In this document: piece after piece, positions 26,030 through 37,327 of the stretch
How positions within the stretch are numbered: the stretch's first letter is position 1
How the letters are laid out: every line of letters starts with the position of its first letter
Assembly (NCBI GenBank): GCA_963971225.1
Contig: OZ020267.1
Location: 112,478,936 to 112,542,935, forward strand
Direction: 5' to 3'
Origin: Melieria omissa
Lineage: Eukaryota; Arthropoda; Insecta; Diptera; Ulidiidae
Length of the DNA: 64,000 nucleotides
Program-made: the position numbers and the translations under genes
The notes under the pieces: model-generated
Told to the model about the DNA's origin: nothing
The model's input: the letters and a program-made list of their open reading frames with translations, nothing else
Databases searched by the model: none

Positions 26030-26748
26030 AAAAAGAGCCGTTTGTCCAGTGTCCTGTCAGCACAGAAACTGTGGAATAGATGGAATTCCGCTTTAGTCGC
26101 AGTAATTCGCGTGTTCTGCCATGGTTAAGCGACGGCCAGGTTTCTCTGGAGATCCTACAATGGCTCTCCTCCGCCCAGAGTCGGTTAGCCAGGCGAAGAT
26201 ACGCTTGCCTGACCATCAATTTGACAGTCGCAAGAGGGATGCTACATTGCGTGGTGGGTGCCGGAAGTAAAGTGCCTTTCCTGGCCAGCTCATCCGCCAC
26301 ACAGTTGCCAGAGATGCCGCTATGCCCAGGGACCCAACTCAGGTGAACCCTGGCATGTTCCGCTAAGCTGTTCAGAGCGGCACGGCACTTTGCTACCAGT
26401 TTGGAGGAGGTATAAATACCTTTCAAGGATTTAATTGCAGCCTGGCTATCCGAGAAAATACATATAGCCGAGGGAATGGGGGGTTGCGATCGCAACCGGT
26501 CCACAGCCAGCAGTATTGCCATGGTCTCCGCTTGGAAGACGCTACAGTGGTCAGGGAGCCGAGCAGTAATGCTGGCCCCCAATTGGGCGCAGAAAACCCC
26601 ACAGCCGACTCTATTCTCAAGTTTAGAGCCGTCTGTAAAGATTTCGACGACGTCTGGCAGTGAGCGACGGTCCTCTGACCAGTCGTTCCTGCTGGGGATC
26701 CCTGTAGTGAACTTGCGCTCGAAACTAGGGGGAAGGACTATATAGTCG
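26030..26748 (-). pseudogene. RNase H domain of the LINE fragment
   Basis: An open minus-strand frame continues after the stop near 26750. The four RNase H acidic positions are visible in order: D in EIFTDGSKL, E in VFQAETMAI, D in FSDSQAAIKS and D in CVADELARKG; WVPGHSGISGN is the usual H-containing loop. This domain removes the RNA strand during retrotransposon cDNA synthesis. The frame ends abnormally: after SVLTGHW the expected cysteine/histidine tail is replaced by unrelated residues near 26035, marking the 3' truncation. An internal ATG at 26580-26582 is not a true start. Confidence 0.85.
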
Positions 26749-26750
26749 GT

Positions 26751-27606
26751 CTATGTCGGGGTTGGAAGATCCAGCCCGAGGATTCTAGAGTGGCCTAAGT
26801 CCGCCCGTGCCCAACTGCGTATGGCATTCAACCGTACAGCGGCAGTTTTGGCGGACTGCCTTACTAGTAGGGTCGAGGGGACCCAATTAAGCATAGCAAA
26901 AAGCGCCTTGGTAGGCGTAGAACGGATCGCTCCTGTTATGAGAGTGGCAGCTAGTCTCCTGACTCTGTCGAGCTGATTCAGGTTAGCTCGGCTAGCCGCC
27001 GTAAGCCACCATACAACAGCGCCGTAGAGGAGGATTGGCTCAACCACTGCCTCATAGAGCCACATTACAACGCGAGGCTGGAGCCCCCATCTTGCCCCCA
27101 CTGCCCGTTTACAACAGTAGATGGTCCTGGAGGCTCTTTTTGCCCTTTCAGCGATGTTTGCGCTCCAAGTTAGCTTGGAGTCTAGTATGAGCTCCAGGTA
27201 TTTCACCTCCTTACTCAGTTTGAGCGGGGTACCATTTAGGGTGGGAAGTCTGAAAGACGGGACCTTATATCCGGGACGGGACGGGACGGACGGGACTAAG
27301 ATCCGTCTTTTCCGGGTTGGCTGTAAGGCCACAGGAGTTGCTCCATGAGGTGAGGATGTCCAGGAAGTGATTCATCCGCTCGGAGAGCACACTCGGAAAT
27401 TTGCCAGCTATGACCATCGCAACATCGTCGGCATAGGCCACGACCTTGCAGCCAACAGCCGCCAGGTTGACAAGCAATCTATTCAGGGTTAGATTCCACA
27501 GGAGAGGCGACAGAACGCCCCCCTGGGGGTATCCCCTGGTGACCTGCGAAGGTACGCCATTCCCAACGTGGAATTGATGCAACGGCTGCTAAGTAGGGTG
27601 CTGATG
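26751..27606 (-). pseudogene. Reverse transcriptase fragment, frameshifted
   Basis: Reading the minus strand from 27606, a short segment (LLSSRCINSTLG) is followed by a frameshift near 27560. Then comes TRGYPQGGVLSPLLWNL, and KVVAYADDVAMVIAG, the YADD catalytic box of the RT palm; the two acidic residues are kept. A second frameshift lies at about 27270-27300, where a GGGAC microsatellite has expanded in the coding sequence. The thumb region follows (LYEAVVEPILLYGAVVWW, LDRVRRLAATLITGA). A stop at about 26751 separates it from the RNase H part. The protein makes cDNA on nicked target DNA in living relatives; this copy cannot. Confidence 0.9.
27272..27296. repeat. (GGGAC)n microsatellite inside the LINE coding region
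   Basis: Five GGGAC-type units occur within the RT-to-thumb segment of the minus-strand LINE, where related elements have no such repeat. The flanking reading frames disagree, so expansion of this pentamer probably caused the frameshift. Confidence 0.75.
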
Positions 27607-28240
27607 AAATATATATATAATTCAGCTCAAGTTAATTTCTGAGCTTTCAGAGACCTATAGTAGAATTTTATGCCGAATATTTTTGCGGTAAATTTTGTCC
27701 TTAAAAAGTCCTGCTTTACAGGACATTTTTGGCATTTGAGAAAAAAAAGGTCAAATTGACCCATACAAATAGGAGCTACAGAGTTAAAATGCTCCACAAA
27801 AATGTTTCTCGTAGTGTTTTACACCAAATTGCTGAATACATCTTATACCTAAAATGTGAGGTTACATGGTTTTCGTATGCCGATTCACCATAAGAATGAG
27901 CAAAAAGGGGAAAACTTTGCCTCCCCCCCTAAAAAAAAATTCAGATGTAAACTTTCAAAACGCCGATACACGGTTTTTATAGAGAAACATCAAAAATTCA
28001 GTTGTAATATATATTTTCCTAAAAAAACATTTTTTTTTAAGCAAATACTGGCGCAAATTCAGTTAAAAAGAACCACAAAATAAGCAAAACAAATTTGAAT
28101 AAATTTCTGAAAATTGTTTAGATAAATTTTTAACAAAAAATTTATATTTACGTTTCTTCTTTTTACAAGAAAAAATTTTGAACAAGTTCGGTTAAAAATT
28201 CACACAATATAAACTTGTTATAAATTCTTACTTCCATTTT
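27607..28240. other. Noncoding DNA; A/T-rich repeat resumes
   Basis: 27607-27900 holds unassigned sequence with a small hairpin, AAAAAGTCCTG and CAGGACATTTTT, near 27706-27732. From about 27935 the AAATTCAGTTR/AAAAACATTTTTTTT-type degenerate repeat resumes as on the left of the LINE. Confidence 0.5.
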
Positions 28241-29939
28241 TCCTAACGTCATCAAAAGTTCTTTAAAGCTTTTCGCCCCATAAGCTCTCTTCAAACATAA
28301 AAAAATATTATATTTTTAAATTTCTTTTTTACATCTCCTCTTTGATACGCAGACATAAATACTAATCCGCACTTAGTGTGTAGTTATGAACTTCAAAAAA
28401 TTTTCACCCTCCACTTGAAAGAAAGCTATCAAGTCAAACAGACTTAGCAGCGATTCAAGTGCAGCATATAAAAACAAACAACAACAACAACTACCTCGAC
28501 ACCCAACCAGTCAACTACATAAATCCGCATTTTATTGAATGCATTTTTAACATATATTAAATTTTTTTTGCCAAATAAAACACAAACTCGGCAAAAGCAA
28601 ACGAAAAGAACGAAGGCGTTAAAGCGGCTTCAAAGACACCCAAGTAAATTGCCAAATAAACCCCCACACCCGACAGTTGGCGGAATCAACTTCATCAGCA
28701 GCCATCACGTCGATGCCAATGAGGATGATAAAACATAAAAAAAAACAACAACAACTGACGATAAAAAAGGATTTGAGCGCGCTGCTTCATTCATCTTCGT
28801 GTGTGTGTTTGTTTGTTTGGCTTTTTGCCAGTCGGCTGCAGTTCAAGGCAGAGCGCAATTTATTCATATGGCAGCAAGATGCGCGTCTGAGAGTGTGGAG
28901 CACAAAAAAAAATTGAAAAATCAAAATGAAAATGAAATGTTGATGTTGTGCGCCGTGGTTGGTTGCCACTTGGCGAGTGCCATCATAAAAATGTTGCGCT
29001 GACAGAGATTACAAACTGCCCGAGCGAATAGATGACTTCCGATCCACCACTCCCCCTTCTGTAGATTGTAACTATGTATAGTATTTATGTATGTGTGGCA
29101 CATGTGGCAAGTCTGTGTTGTGTCTAGGAAATGCAAATTGAGCGTACAAACAATGATTGTTCATTCAGTGGGGACTGAAAGGCATTTGGACAAATTAATT
29201 GATTTGATTTGCATGGATTTGTATTGTTTTGCTGTAATTTTTTCTCGACTTGTCAAAGCTTTTGAATTGAAGTTGTGATGAATTAGTGGTCCATAAAAGA
29301 GATTTGAAAATATTCTCATGCTCAAAATAAGTCGATTTGATAAAAACTTTTACACACTCACTAAGAGAAACTTATATTGTTTGCTTGATATATAAAATCA
29401 ATAAAACGGTTGGTTGAAAATAGTTAAAAAACTTAAAAAGCTTTGTTTTGTCTAAAATTATTATGAAATATTTTTTTACTTATAGTTCTCAATTATTAAA
29501 ATTCATTATTAACAGTTTTTATTTTTACTTTTAAATGAAACAAAATTAAATTTTTTGTCAGCATTAATGCAAATTTAATGCGCCTTACAACCTGGGAAAA
29601 GTTGATAATCCTTCAAAATCCTTAAGCTTAACTTGATGTTTGTATTACACAGAGTTGCACAGTAAATCAACTGTAACCTTCAAGATTTCCATCGCGTAGC
29701 AGTCAGCTTCATTTGCTATCTATTCTCTATGCAAAAGTGTTGAAAAGTCTGTGAGCGCGTTGAATTTACACAAAATTGCCAAAAGGAAAACAAAAACTCA
29801 ACAGCAACGAATAATTGCAGGAAAAGGCGGAAGACACACACATTTGTTCGACCACAACGACATGGAAGTTTGCTGTATTTTTAGGAGCTTTTAAAGCAGA
29901 AGGTCATAGAAGGTCATTGTGATACCACATGTTCCTAGA
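28241..29939. other. Noncoding DNA
   Basis: No gene recognised. Contains (CAA)n near 28480-28492 and a (TTTG)n-like run near 28800-28822. The right end is the left copy of a LINE target duplication. Confidence 0.45.
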
Positions 29940-31348
29940 CTCTGTTCACCTTATTATTTTTATTAGTGGGGATGGTGCACCGCGACCTAAAGATCTATTG
30001 TGCCCCCTTCATGGACTCACAGTTCATCTGTGAGCCCAACTACCGAGAGGAACTTTAGTATATCTCCTATACCCCTGGAGTTCCAGTTCGCACCTCTGAC
30101 GAGGTATTTCCCTAGGTGCTTCTTCCGATCATGCATAAGTACAGGGCTTTCTCCTAGTATGTGCATTGCAGTTTCATTTTCCTGCGAACAGAACCTGCAA
30201 TGTCCGTTTGCACGGATTCCTAGTTTATTTAGGTGATAGCCTACAATGCCCTGTCATGATACCTGTAATGATTCTCAGGTTATTCTTTGATAAACTCATA
30301 CAATCCTCGAATCTTTTCCTACTATATGATCCGATAATCGCTTTGGAATGTTCCAGACCTGGTTGATTGTCCCAGTATTTATTCCTGCTGATTATCTCGT
30401 CTTTCCTGGTTAGGATTGATAGAGCTCCCTTTCCCAGTCCACAAAAAGGTTCTGGGCCGACGAATGGGGTTGAGGCGCCCCTTCTTGCCAGTTCGTCGGC
30501 CGCCTCGTTTCCTACTACACCTGCGTGGCCCGGAACCCAGAGGACCCATACCTGATTGTGCAGGCCAAGCTCATTAAGCTTTTGAAGGCATTCCATCACC
30601 AGTTTCGAGGATATCTGGTATGAGCTTAGTGCCCTGATTGCCGCTTGGCTATCAGACAGGATCGCAATTCTCCGATTCCGGTAGTTCCTCGCCAAGTTGA
30701 AGTAAGCACACCTTTCAATAGCGTATATTTCCGCTTGAAATATTGTTGTGTGCTTACCCGTGGGTTCCGAGTATCTAATCCTCGGTCCATATACACCAAT
30801 CCCGGTACCTTCATCCGTAAGGGATCCATCAGTGTACCAAGTTATCATGTACTGGTTTATCAGATACGTTTCTGATATCCCTACCCAGTTCCTTTTGTTA
30901 CTAAGTTCAGTTTTGAATCTCTTGATACAGCTGAACTTCGGTGTGATTGTGTCCCTCGGTATTGCTATCTCTTGATACTGGCTCGTAAGAATGTCGAGCT
31001 TCTTACGGCCTAAGAATCCTCTAGCCCCGATATTGTTTTCAGTCATCCGTAGGATAGCCCTCTTCGCCTGGGTTTGTATATATATGTGAAGAGGTGTAAG
31101 TTCAAGTAGAACCTCCATGGATGCTGTTGGACACGTTCTCATTGCCCCAGTCATGCATAAACATGCTAGTCTCTGGAGTTTACTGAGCGCCTTGATAGTG
31201 GACTGTTGATTGGTTTTGCTTGCTCAAACAACTGAGCCATACGTTATCATGGGCCTCACGATCGCCGTGTAGATCCATCTCAGTATTCTTGGAGTGCAAC
31301 CCCAGCTTTTACCTGCTATGGATCTGCAGGTCACCTCTGTTCACCTTA
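29940..31348 (-). mobile_element. 5'-truncated non-LTR retrotransposon with 14-bp target duplication
   Basis: Element 29954-31334 is flanked by CTCTGTTCACCTTA at 29940-29953 and 31335-31348, a 14-bp direct repeat of the length expected for target-primed reverse transcription. On the minus strand it starts inside the RT thumb, passes through RNase H and the C-terminal Cys/His segment, and ends in a 3' UTR that finishes with a short A-rich tail (CTAATAAAAATAA). The long, exact duplication marks a single, clean insertion and fixes both ends to within a base or two. Confidence 0.93.
30017..31333 (-). pseudogene. RT thumb, RNase H and C-terminal segment of the LINE
   Basis: From the 5' junction the frame reads GKSWGCTPRILRW and IVRPMITYGSVV, then an in-frame TGA (probably a former Trp) near 31228. 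It continues through LSKLQRLACLCMTGAMRT to the RNase H domain: D in TWYTDGSLT, E in IFQAEIYAIE, D in LSDSQAAIRA and D in NEAADELARR, with WVPGHAGVVGN. ITGIMTGHCRLS follows; a frameshift near 30237 then gives LNKLGIRANGHCRFC and ETAMHILGESP, the usual Cys/His tail, ending at a stop at 30017-30019. Lesions are one stop and one frameshift, so the copy is dead but not very old. Confidence 0.9.
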
Positions 31349-31729
31349 CTCACAGAACAAGTTGAAGCCTCACCTCACTCAGAAAGAAAAGTTTAAATTC
31401 TACTGTAAATTTGATTAGAAAAAAGATAATTAGGAAGAAAAAGAATCAACTATATTAAAAAGGAGAAGAATAATGAAGTAGAATGCTCCTTCTCTCTGAG
31501 ATTGCAGATTAAGTGTATTGTAGATAAATGAAGATACAAATTGTTCCTCATCCATCTTCTCCTGCAGAAATCATTTGTCCCAATATTTTTGCTTGGCTAC
31601 CTTGGGATCACAGAGGGATCCATTAAAATACCAATCATTGATCTCAGCTGGTCCCTTGCTGCGTGTTCTACGACGAGGAAGATTTACAAACGGTGAATTT
31701 TTCTTACGAAAAATCCTATGGACTTTAGG
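31349..31729. other. Noncoding DNA
   Basis: Nothing recognised between the LINE and the 44-bp tandem array. Confidence 0.4.
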
Positions 31730-32420
31730 ACATCTTAAGTTTATTTCTTGTATGGACCCTTTACTGAATTCAGCCTTTTTTTAAGTACGTTTCTTGTATG
31801 AATTCTGGATTGCTTGCAGCACATCTTATGTTAGTTTATTGAGCCGGTTTATTGAACTTGGTTAGTCTATTTTAAGTTAGCTTCTTTATGGATCCTGGAT
31901 CGCTTAAGCACATCTTAAGTTAGTTTCTTGCATGGATCCTGGATCGCCTTCAGCATATTTTAAGTTAGTTTCTTGTATGCATCCTTTATTGCATTTAGCC
32001 TACTTTAACCCTTTCGGGACTACTGGAATAATACGTCTCAGCAAGTATATAATGCCCCTCAAAACAATTATTCAAATCTTACGACCCACGCAAAACATTT
32101 TTTCGATTTCGGTGTTCCCGCATAAAGGATTATTTCAGAATTTGTGAGGCATCAATATAAGTTTCTAAACCCAACATTCATAGCATGAGAATATTTCTGC
32201 TGAGAGTATTTTGGATTTCAAAATTAAACTCCGTCCCGAAAGGGTTAAGTTAGTTCATCAGCACAACTTAAGTTAGTTTTTTGAATCGTTCTTTGTATTA
32301 GTGAGTTAGTCTATTTTATGTTAGCTTCTTTATGGATACAGGATCCAGATTCGCCCCATTCAGCTCATTTTAAGTTAGTTCCTTATATGAAGCCTGTGTT
32401 AAGTTCAGTCCCTTTGAAGT
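31730..32420. repeat. Tandem array, period about 44 bp, split by a MITE
   Basis: About ten degenerate units carry TTAAGTTAGTTTCTTGTATG followed by GATCCTGGATCGCTT-like sequence. Unit starts are near 31736, 31784, 31828, 31873, 31915, 31959, 32247, 32268, 32315 and 32369. The gap from 32005 to 32248 is a TTAA-flanked insertion; the array's own TTAAGTTAG motif supplied the target. Confidence 0.85.
32005..32248. mobile_element. TTAA-flanked piggyBac-type MITE, 236 bp
   Basis: TTAA at 32005-32008 and 32245-32248 flanks element 32009-32244. Its ends are perfect inverted repeats, CCCTTTCGGGAC and GTCCCGAAAGGG. There is no coding capacity. Terminal CCC and the TTAA duplication are the piggyBac-superfamily signature. 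It interrupts the 44-bp tandem array. Confidence 0.88.
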
Positions 32421-33848
32421 TAGTTTGTTGAATAGAACTGGTGTAAGTATGAAGAAGAATTCCGTGTTGAGTGAGCTTGTCTGCTTTGTGGTTTCTTGGA
32501 AAGTTCCTATGCCCAGGAACTCAAAAAACATAGGTGAGTATAAAGCTACCAGGCAGTTTTACTGAGAGTCTAAGAACAATCTTTGATGTTTCTAAAACTG
32601 CACTCAGATCCCTAAGAAAATATGAAAAACGATTTCTATAAGTGTCAATATGAGGTTAGCCAATTTTTGCATAGATCAACCTTAGTCCGAAAGACCAACC
32701 GGATTATTGCAATGATCTGGCAGCCCAACCAGCCCTACTGGTTAATGTTTCCATACTTCAATGATCAGTGCCAAAAATATGATTCTTTCATTTTTAATAA
32801 AACAAGTAAGTTTCAACAAATTACTTCCTCTCTGCCGTTATAGCGTTTCCGTATGCCAATCACAGAAAGAAAAATTGTAATAACAACATTGCGAAAACTT
32901 TCTGCAGTCCAAATGTGCTTATACGAAAATCCTTAAAACTTCAACATTTAGTACCGGAGCCAACAAAACGCCAAGTAAAATCAATTATGCTTGATTATAC
33001 CTTTTTGGCTGCCCACCCCAGCCATCCCCAACCCTCCCACGCCAGCTGGCACTTCCGCAGTCGGCATGGTTAGGCGCCAAGCAAAGAGAAGTGCTGGAAA
33101 GGGAGGATCGCTCGGTTGAAGTGTGAGCTTAGAAAGTTTTGCTTTATTTTTAGGCTTACAATGAGATAATCGAGGCGGAAATGTTTTTGCCCAGAACGGG
33201 CAAATTTCGCCAAGTGGCGAATTAATGTACTCGCATTCACTGGCGACGGCGACGGCGACGGCAGCGGCGGCTCGTGCCGCTTTTTGGGTAGCACTTAAAT
33301 TGTTTGAAACGTAATTGATAAAGTTTTTTCGGCGCCGCTTCTTGACTTGACGATGGAGCGTAATAAATACGTGCGCCGCGGGCGAACGGACGAGCGGACG
33401 CCGGAAGCGGCTAACGTTGCTGCGAGCGGAAAAGATGCTTAAAATTACATTTTCATAAAGTGAAAGTGAAATTGTGCAGTTGTGTTGTGTTGTGTTGATT
33501 GTGTTCAAGGGTTTCCGGCTTAATTGTAGGTAATTATAATTAGTGGATTTTGATTGAGAGCATAAAGTGGACACAAATGCGGAAGATATGAAATTTTGTC
33601 TACTTAAAGCAAAGATTAATGCTTGTGAATTGAATGAATGTCATTAAATGTAATTATGGGTGAAGTAATTAATTGTTGTTTACTGAATAAAACGAGTAGA
33701 AAGTGAATGAGTGGAATGGAATGAATAAGAGAATTCGTGTAAAATAATAAAAGTGAAAATAAGAGATAAAAGCCGATCAAGTATTCAATAATTCATATAA
33801 GAAAAAGTAAGAAATTTTCAATTTCGAAGAGCTGATTCCATTCGCTTT
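32421..33848. other. Noncoding DNA
   Basis: Contains a (GGCGAC)n-like run at about 33241-33262. A 197-codon minus-strand open frame at 32981-33574 is low complexity (Ala/Val run from the same repeat) and shows no family; not called as a gene. Confidence 0.45.
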
Positions 33849-34094
33849 TTAACACTAGAAAGACAACTGTCGTAATTTTGACGGGTTTTCATTTTAAATA
33901 TCTGTATTTTCTTTCGTATTTCTATCACATTTTTCTTTGATGACTTTAATTTTTTTTAGGGTTCTACAACTAGTTCTACAATTATGGTTCTACAATTACA
34001 ATAAACCAAATCCGATGTGCACTTTTCGAGATATCAGCGGATAGAACATATAGTCTTTCTAGGTAAGAATATCTTTCGGTCTTTCTAGTGTTAA
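33849..34094. mobile_element. TTAA-flanked piggyBac-type MITE, 238 bp
   Basis: TTAA at 33849-33852 and 34091-34094 flanks element 33853-34090. The ends are perfect inverted repeats CACTAGAAAGAC and GTCTTTCTAGTG. The left end differs from the classic piggyBac end CCCTAGAAAG at one position, which strengthens the assignment. The right end carries a second subterminal copy of GTCTTTCTAG about 28 bp inside. No coding capacity. Confidence 0.88.
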
Positions 34095-34475
34095 AGGTTT
34101 TAGATTTACAACTTAAAGTCGATTCTGGATAGCGGATTGGAAGCTTTTTGGAGGTAAGTGTGTATTTTAAACAATTTTTAATTGTGTTTGAATTGAGATT
34201 TGAACCCATGTCTGTTTGAACCAAGTCCAAAGGCCGCAGGAAATGCTCACATATTCAAAACTTTAAAACCTCTGGGGAAAACACCTATTTTTGCAATCAT
34301 CAGGAATGCTCTCTATATTTCGAATTGCCTATAATTCCACAACTTTTGAATGTTTTGACTTAAAAAAAATTCTCGGTTTTATTTCGAACATTGTTTTAGC
34401 AATTTATAAATATTGAAGTTACATCTGAAGTTTGTAATATACTTGGAAAAATTCACAGGAAAAAAGGTTTTAGAA
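34095..34475. other. Noncoding DNA
   Basis: Nothing recognised before the hairpin at 34476. Confidence 0.4.
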
Positions 34476-34561
34476 CATATCGTCGCCTGAGAAAACAAAT
34501 GTCGTATGTCTTAACAAGCTTAATGGAACATACGATATTCGTTTTCTAAGGCGACGATATG
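34476..34561. repeat. Hairpin element, arms of about 34 bp
   Basis: Left arm 34476-34509 and right arm 34527-34561 are inverted copies with about four mismatches (outer part CATATCGTCGCCT). The loop is about 17 bp. A partial relative lies at about 39810-39872, where ACATACGACATTTG and CAGGC recur with the same loop-like ATGTCT...TTAAT...GAACATACGA order, so it belongs to a dispersed family. Confidence 0.75.
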
Positions 34562-35877
34562 CTGTCGCTTAAAGTAGGAATATGGTTCTACATGACTCAG
34601 TGGGCTCTCTCAAGGTTAACCCTTTTAAGAGAACAACTGCTTCTCTACTTCTCTCACCCAAATACTCCACTTAATTCAACCTCAGCTCCTCTCAACACAA
34701 AGTCTCTGTGTAATATTTATATAAAAATTGCAAACATTAATAACGTCAATAATTTTCACACATATGTCTGCATCGGTGTGAGTGTGTGTGTGAACAAATA
34801 TGAGTCTGTTTGTCGCCAAATTGATTGCGGCTGGTGATCACTTCTGCCTTGTGGTAATGGCAACATTTTAATAGTCACCAATGACGCACGAAATTGTGAA
34901 ACGCAACCCCTGCTACCTGCTTCCTCTTCTTCATCGACCATATCTCTCCTCACCCTCAACTCAGTTTAATGTTGCGATTTTTCTTAACGCCACTGTTGCC
35001 GCCTAGTCGACTCGTACGTGGGCGACGCGCACATTTGCCAACAAATTTGTTGTTGCCGTATTTGTTATTGTTGTTTTATAATACCATTTCAATGCAAATA
35101 AATTACGTACGAAATTTGAATTATTGATATTGACATAATTTATGTCGGTTATCTGGGCGTAATATTTGTTTTGCCTCTACACGTACGCGCCGTCTTTGTG
35201 TGTATGTGTGTATGTGTGTATGTGTGTGTGTATGTGTGTGTGTGCGTGAGTGTCTCTGTGTGTGAGTGAATGTCTGTGTGGGTGTGTTGCCATGCGTGTA
35301 GGTATTGAAGCAGGCGTTTCGTTTATTTCATTGTGTGCGTTTTGCTCGAAAAACATTGAAAAATTACCAATTTTTCACACATGGCACACGTGCCAGCGAC
35401 GCCTTCAGCCTAACGGCAATTATAATAAATTGTTGATTATTTTCCAAATTAAAATTCAATATTTTTCACAACATAGCTTATGTGAAACGTTTTTTATTGG
35501 CATTTTAAATATTTTCAGGATATGCAGAAAATTTATTGTTCAACATTTGTATTTATTTTTACTAATAAAATTTATCATAAGAGTTTTGTGAAGGTTGTTA
35601 TTTTGGGCGTTGGTTCAGAAAACAGAAAATTGTCAAATCAAATTTCAACCTTATTTAAACTCAAGAACAAAGATTTTTCTGATGATAGTAAATTTCTAAA
35701 ACTTAATTGTCTATGAAAAGTTGCCAATGCCATTCTATCATTTCTATGTAATGGTATCGATGACGCCAAACTAGTTCGAAGATTTTGGATCGAAGTTCGG
35801 GAGATATTTTTGAATGTGTTCTCAGGTCCCTTAAATGTTTGCTTCATTCAAATTTTTTTTTAATACAAACAAATATA
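34562..35877. other. Noncoding DNA with TG microsatellite
   Basis: (TGTA)n/(TG)n covers about 35197-35250. No gene recognised. Confidence 0.45.
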
Positions 35878-36060
35878 CAGTGCGACAATTATGTATTAAG
35901 ACTCGAACTATGTATATCTCAGCAACCAAGCGCGCCATCTATGTGCGAGCACATGCGTTTTGAAGCTTCGACCTTCCTCTACTAACTGTCAATTTTATTA
36001 CATTTGGTTGACATTTAATATTTATTAAAATTCATTTTGCAAGACACGTTTTCGTTGGAT

Positions 36061-37327
36061 GTTGAAATTTAAATTAAATTCCACGCAAAAATTAGTAAAA
36101 GTGCATCAGAAACAATCCGAATGATGCAGCAAGCATATGGCGATGCTACAGGGTAGGCTATTTAAAGTGGAAGCATCTGGTAACCCTATAACTTGCTGAA
36201 ATGACGTGCTGAAATTGTTCAGCTTTACATTCAAAATAACTTTTCGATTATGAAAACCAAACGGTGATTATGAGTGGCCACCGAGATCACCCGATTTGAC
36301 GCTGCCAGACTTTTTTTATGGGGCTACTTGAAGTCCAAGGTATACACCAACAAGCCAAGGACACTAGCTCAAAAGTGATGGAAAATGCCGAAAAAAGGGC
36401 ACATTTTGCGGCCAAAGCTAATGGTGGCCATTTACGCGATATCATTTTCAAAAACTAACTAGAAAATTTCTCCTTGGACCAAAATAAATGAATATCGAGA
36501 TGAAAAACATTTTTTTTCCTCTTTTTTTTCAAAAACAAGAATGGCCTTCCACTTTAAATGGCCTACCCTGTAGTTTATCAAAATCAAATGTTTTTTTATG
36601 GCATAAACGTTTTGTGGATGGGAGAGAGTCGCTGGAAGATGAAATAAAAGAAGGAAGGCCAATTTCAGTTTGGACGCCGGAAATGATCCAGAAAGTTCGT
36701 GATTTTATTGCAGAAGACCGCAATACTTCACTGAAAATGATGGAAGAGGCCTTAAACATCAGCCGCAGAAAATGATCCAAACTTCCTGAAAACAATTGTT
36801 ACGGGTGATGAAACATGATGTTTTCAATACGATCCAGAAGCCAAGCGTCAAAGTGCGGAATGGAAATCAAAAAATTCACCGCAAGCCAAAAAAACACGGA
36901 AGTTCCATCAAAAATCAAAACAATGCTCATTACATTCTCCGATAGCAAAGAAATTATCCAAAAAGAATTTGTTCCAACTGGTCAAATAGCTACTGCCGCA
37001 TATTACCTCAAAGTTTTGAAGCGTTTGAAGTTTTGAAACGTCTCTGTGGCACCGAGCCACACAGCACTCATTGTTCGTCAATTTTTGGCTCGGAATCAGG
37101 TCTGTGTGTTGAATCATCCGCCGTATTCACCTGATTTGGCACCGTGCGACTTCTCTTTGTTCCCGAAACTAAAATTGATGTTGAAAGGATGCTTTTTTGA
37201 TGACATTCAGACCATACAACGGGCTTCGACTAGGGCACTGGAGGATATTCCGAAAAATGAGCTGCAACACGCGTTTGAATCACTATTAAATCGATGGAAC
37301 AAGTGTATTGAATCAGGAGAAGAATAA
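36061..37327 (+). pseudogene. Mariner transposase relic (DDD-type), broken
   Basis: The N-terminal helix-turn-helix region is split. ETIRMMQQAYGDA ends at the insertion (36146), and LSKSNVFLWHKRF with DGRESLEDEIKEGRP resumes at 36573, in the same frame once the insert and one TA are discounted. TPEMIQKVRDFIAEDRN and SLKMMEEALNISR follow. A deletion joins this to DPNFLKTIVTGDE, which contains the first catalytic Asp; an in-frame TGA follows (probably a former Trp). Further frameshifts precede PSHTALIVRQFLARN and PPYSPDLAPCDFSLFPKLK, with the third Asp; the frame ends at 37327. It would have cut and pasted the element in the nucleus. Confidence 0.88.
36147..36572 (+). mobile_element. IS630-Tc1-mariner element nested in the mariner
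   Basis: Element 36149-36570 has ends CAGGGTAGGC...GCCTACCCTG, with inverted repeats of about 25 bp (inner part TTTAAAGTGGAA; a few mismatches). TA at 36147-36148 and 36571-36572 is the target duplication. The interior keeps only the transposase C-terminus in broken plus-strand frames: WPPRSPDLT...DFF, then an ENAEKRAHFAAKANGGHLRD-like tail. This is the region around the third acidic residue of a different family from the host mariner. It is internally deleted and cannot encode a transposase. Confidence 0.88.

Larger units (their letters stand above)
26030..27606 (-). mobile_element. Non-LTR retrotransposon fragment, I/LOA-like, RT plus RNase H
   Basis: Minus-strand coding remains run from a reverse transcriptase palm segment to an RNase H domain in the order expected for RNase-H-bearing LINEs. 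The 5' part (endonuclease, ORF1 and first RT blocks) is missing, and the 3' end stops within the post-RNase H segment after LTGHW, so both ends are truncated. No poly(A) or target duplication is visible. It lies inside an A/T-rich degenerate repeat and, at about 50 % GC, stands out sharply from its surroundings. Confidence 0.9.

Noticed and set aside
32981..33574. 197-codon minus-strand open frame
   Set aside because: Low-complexity Ala/Val and basic runs from a GGCGAC repeat; no protein similarity and overlapping open frames.
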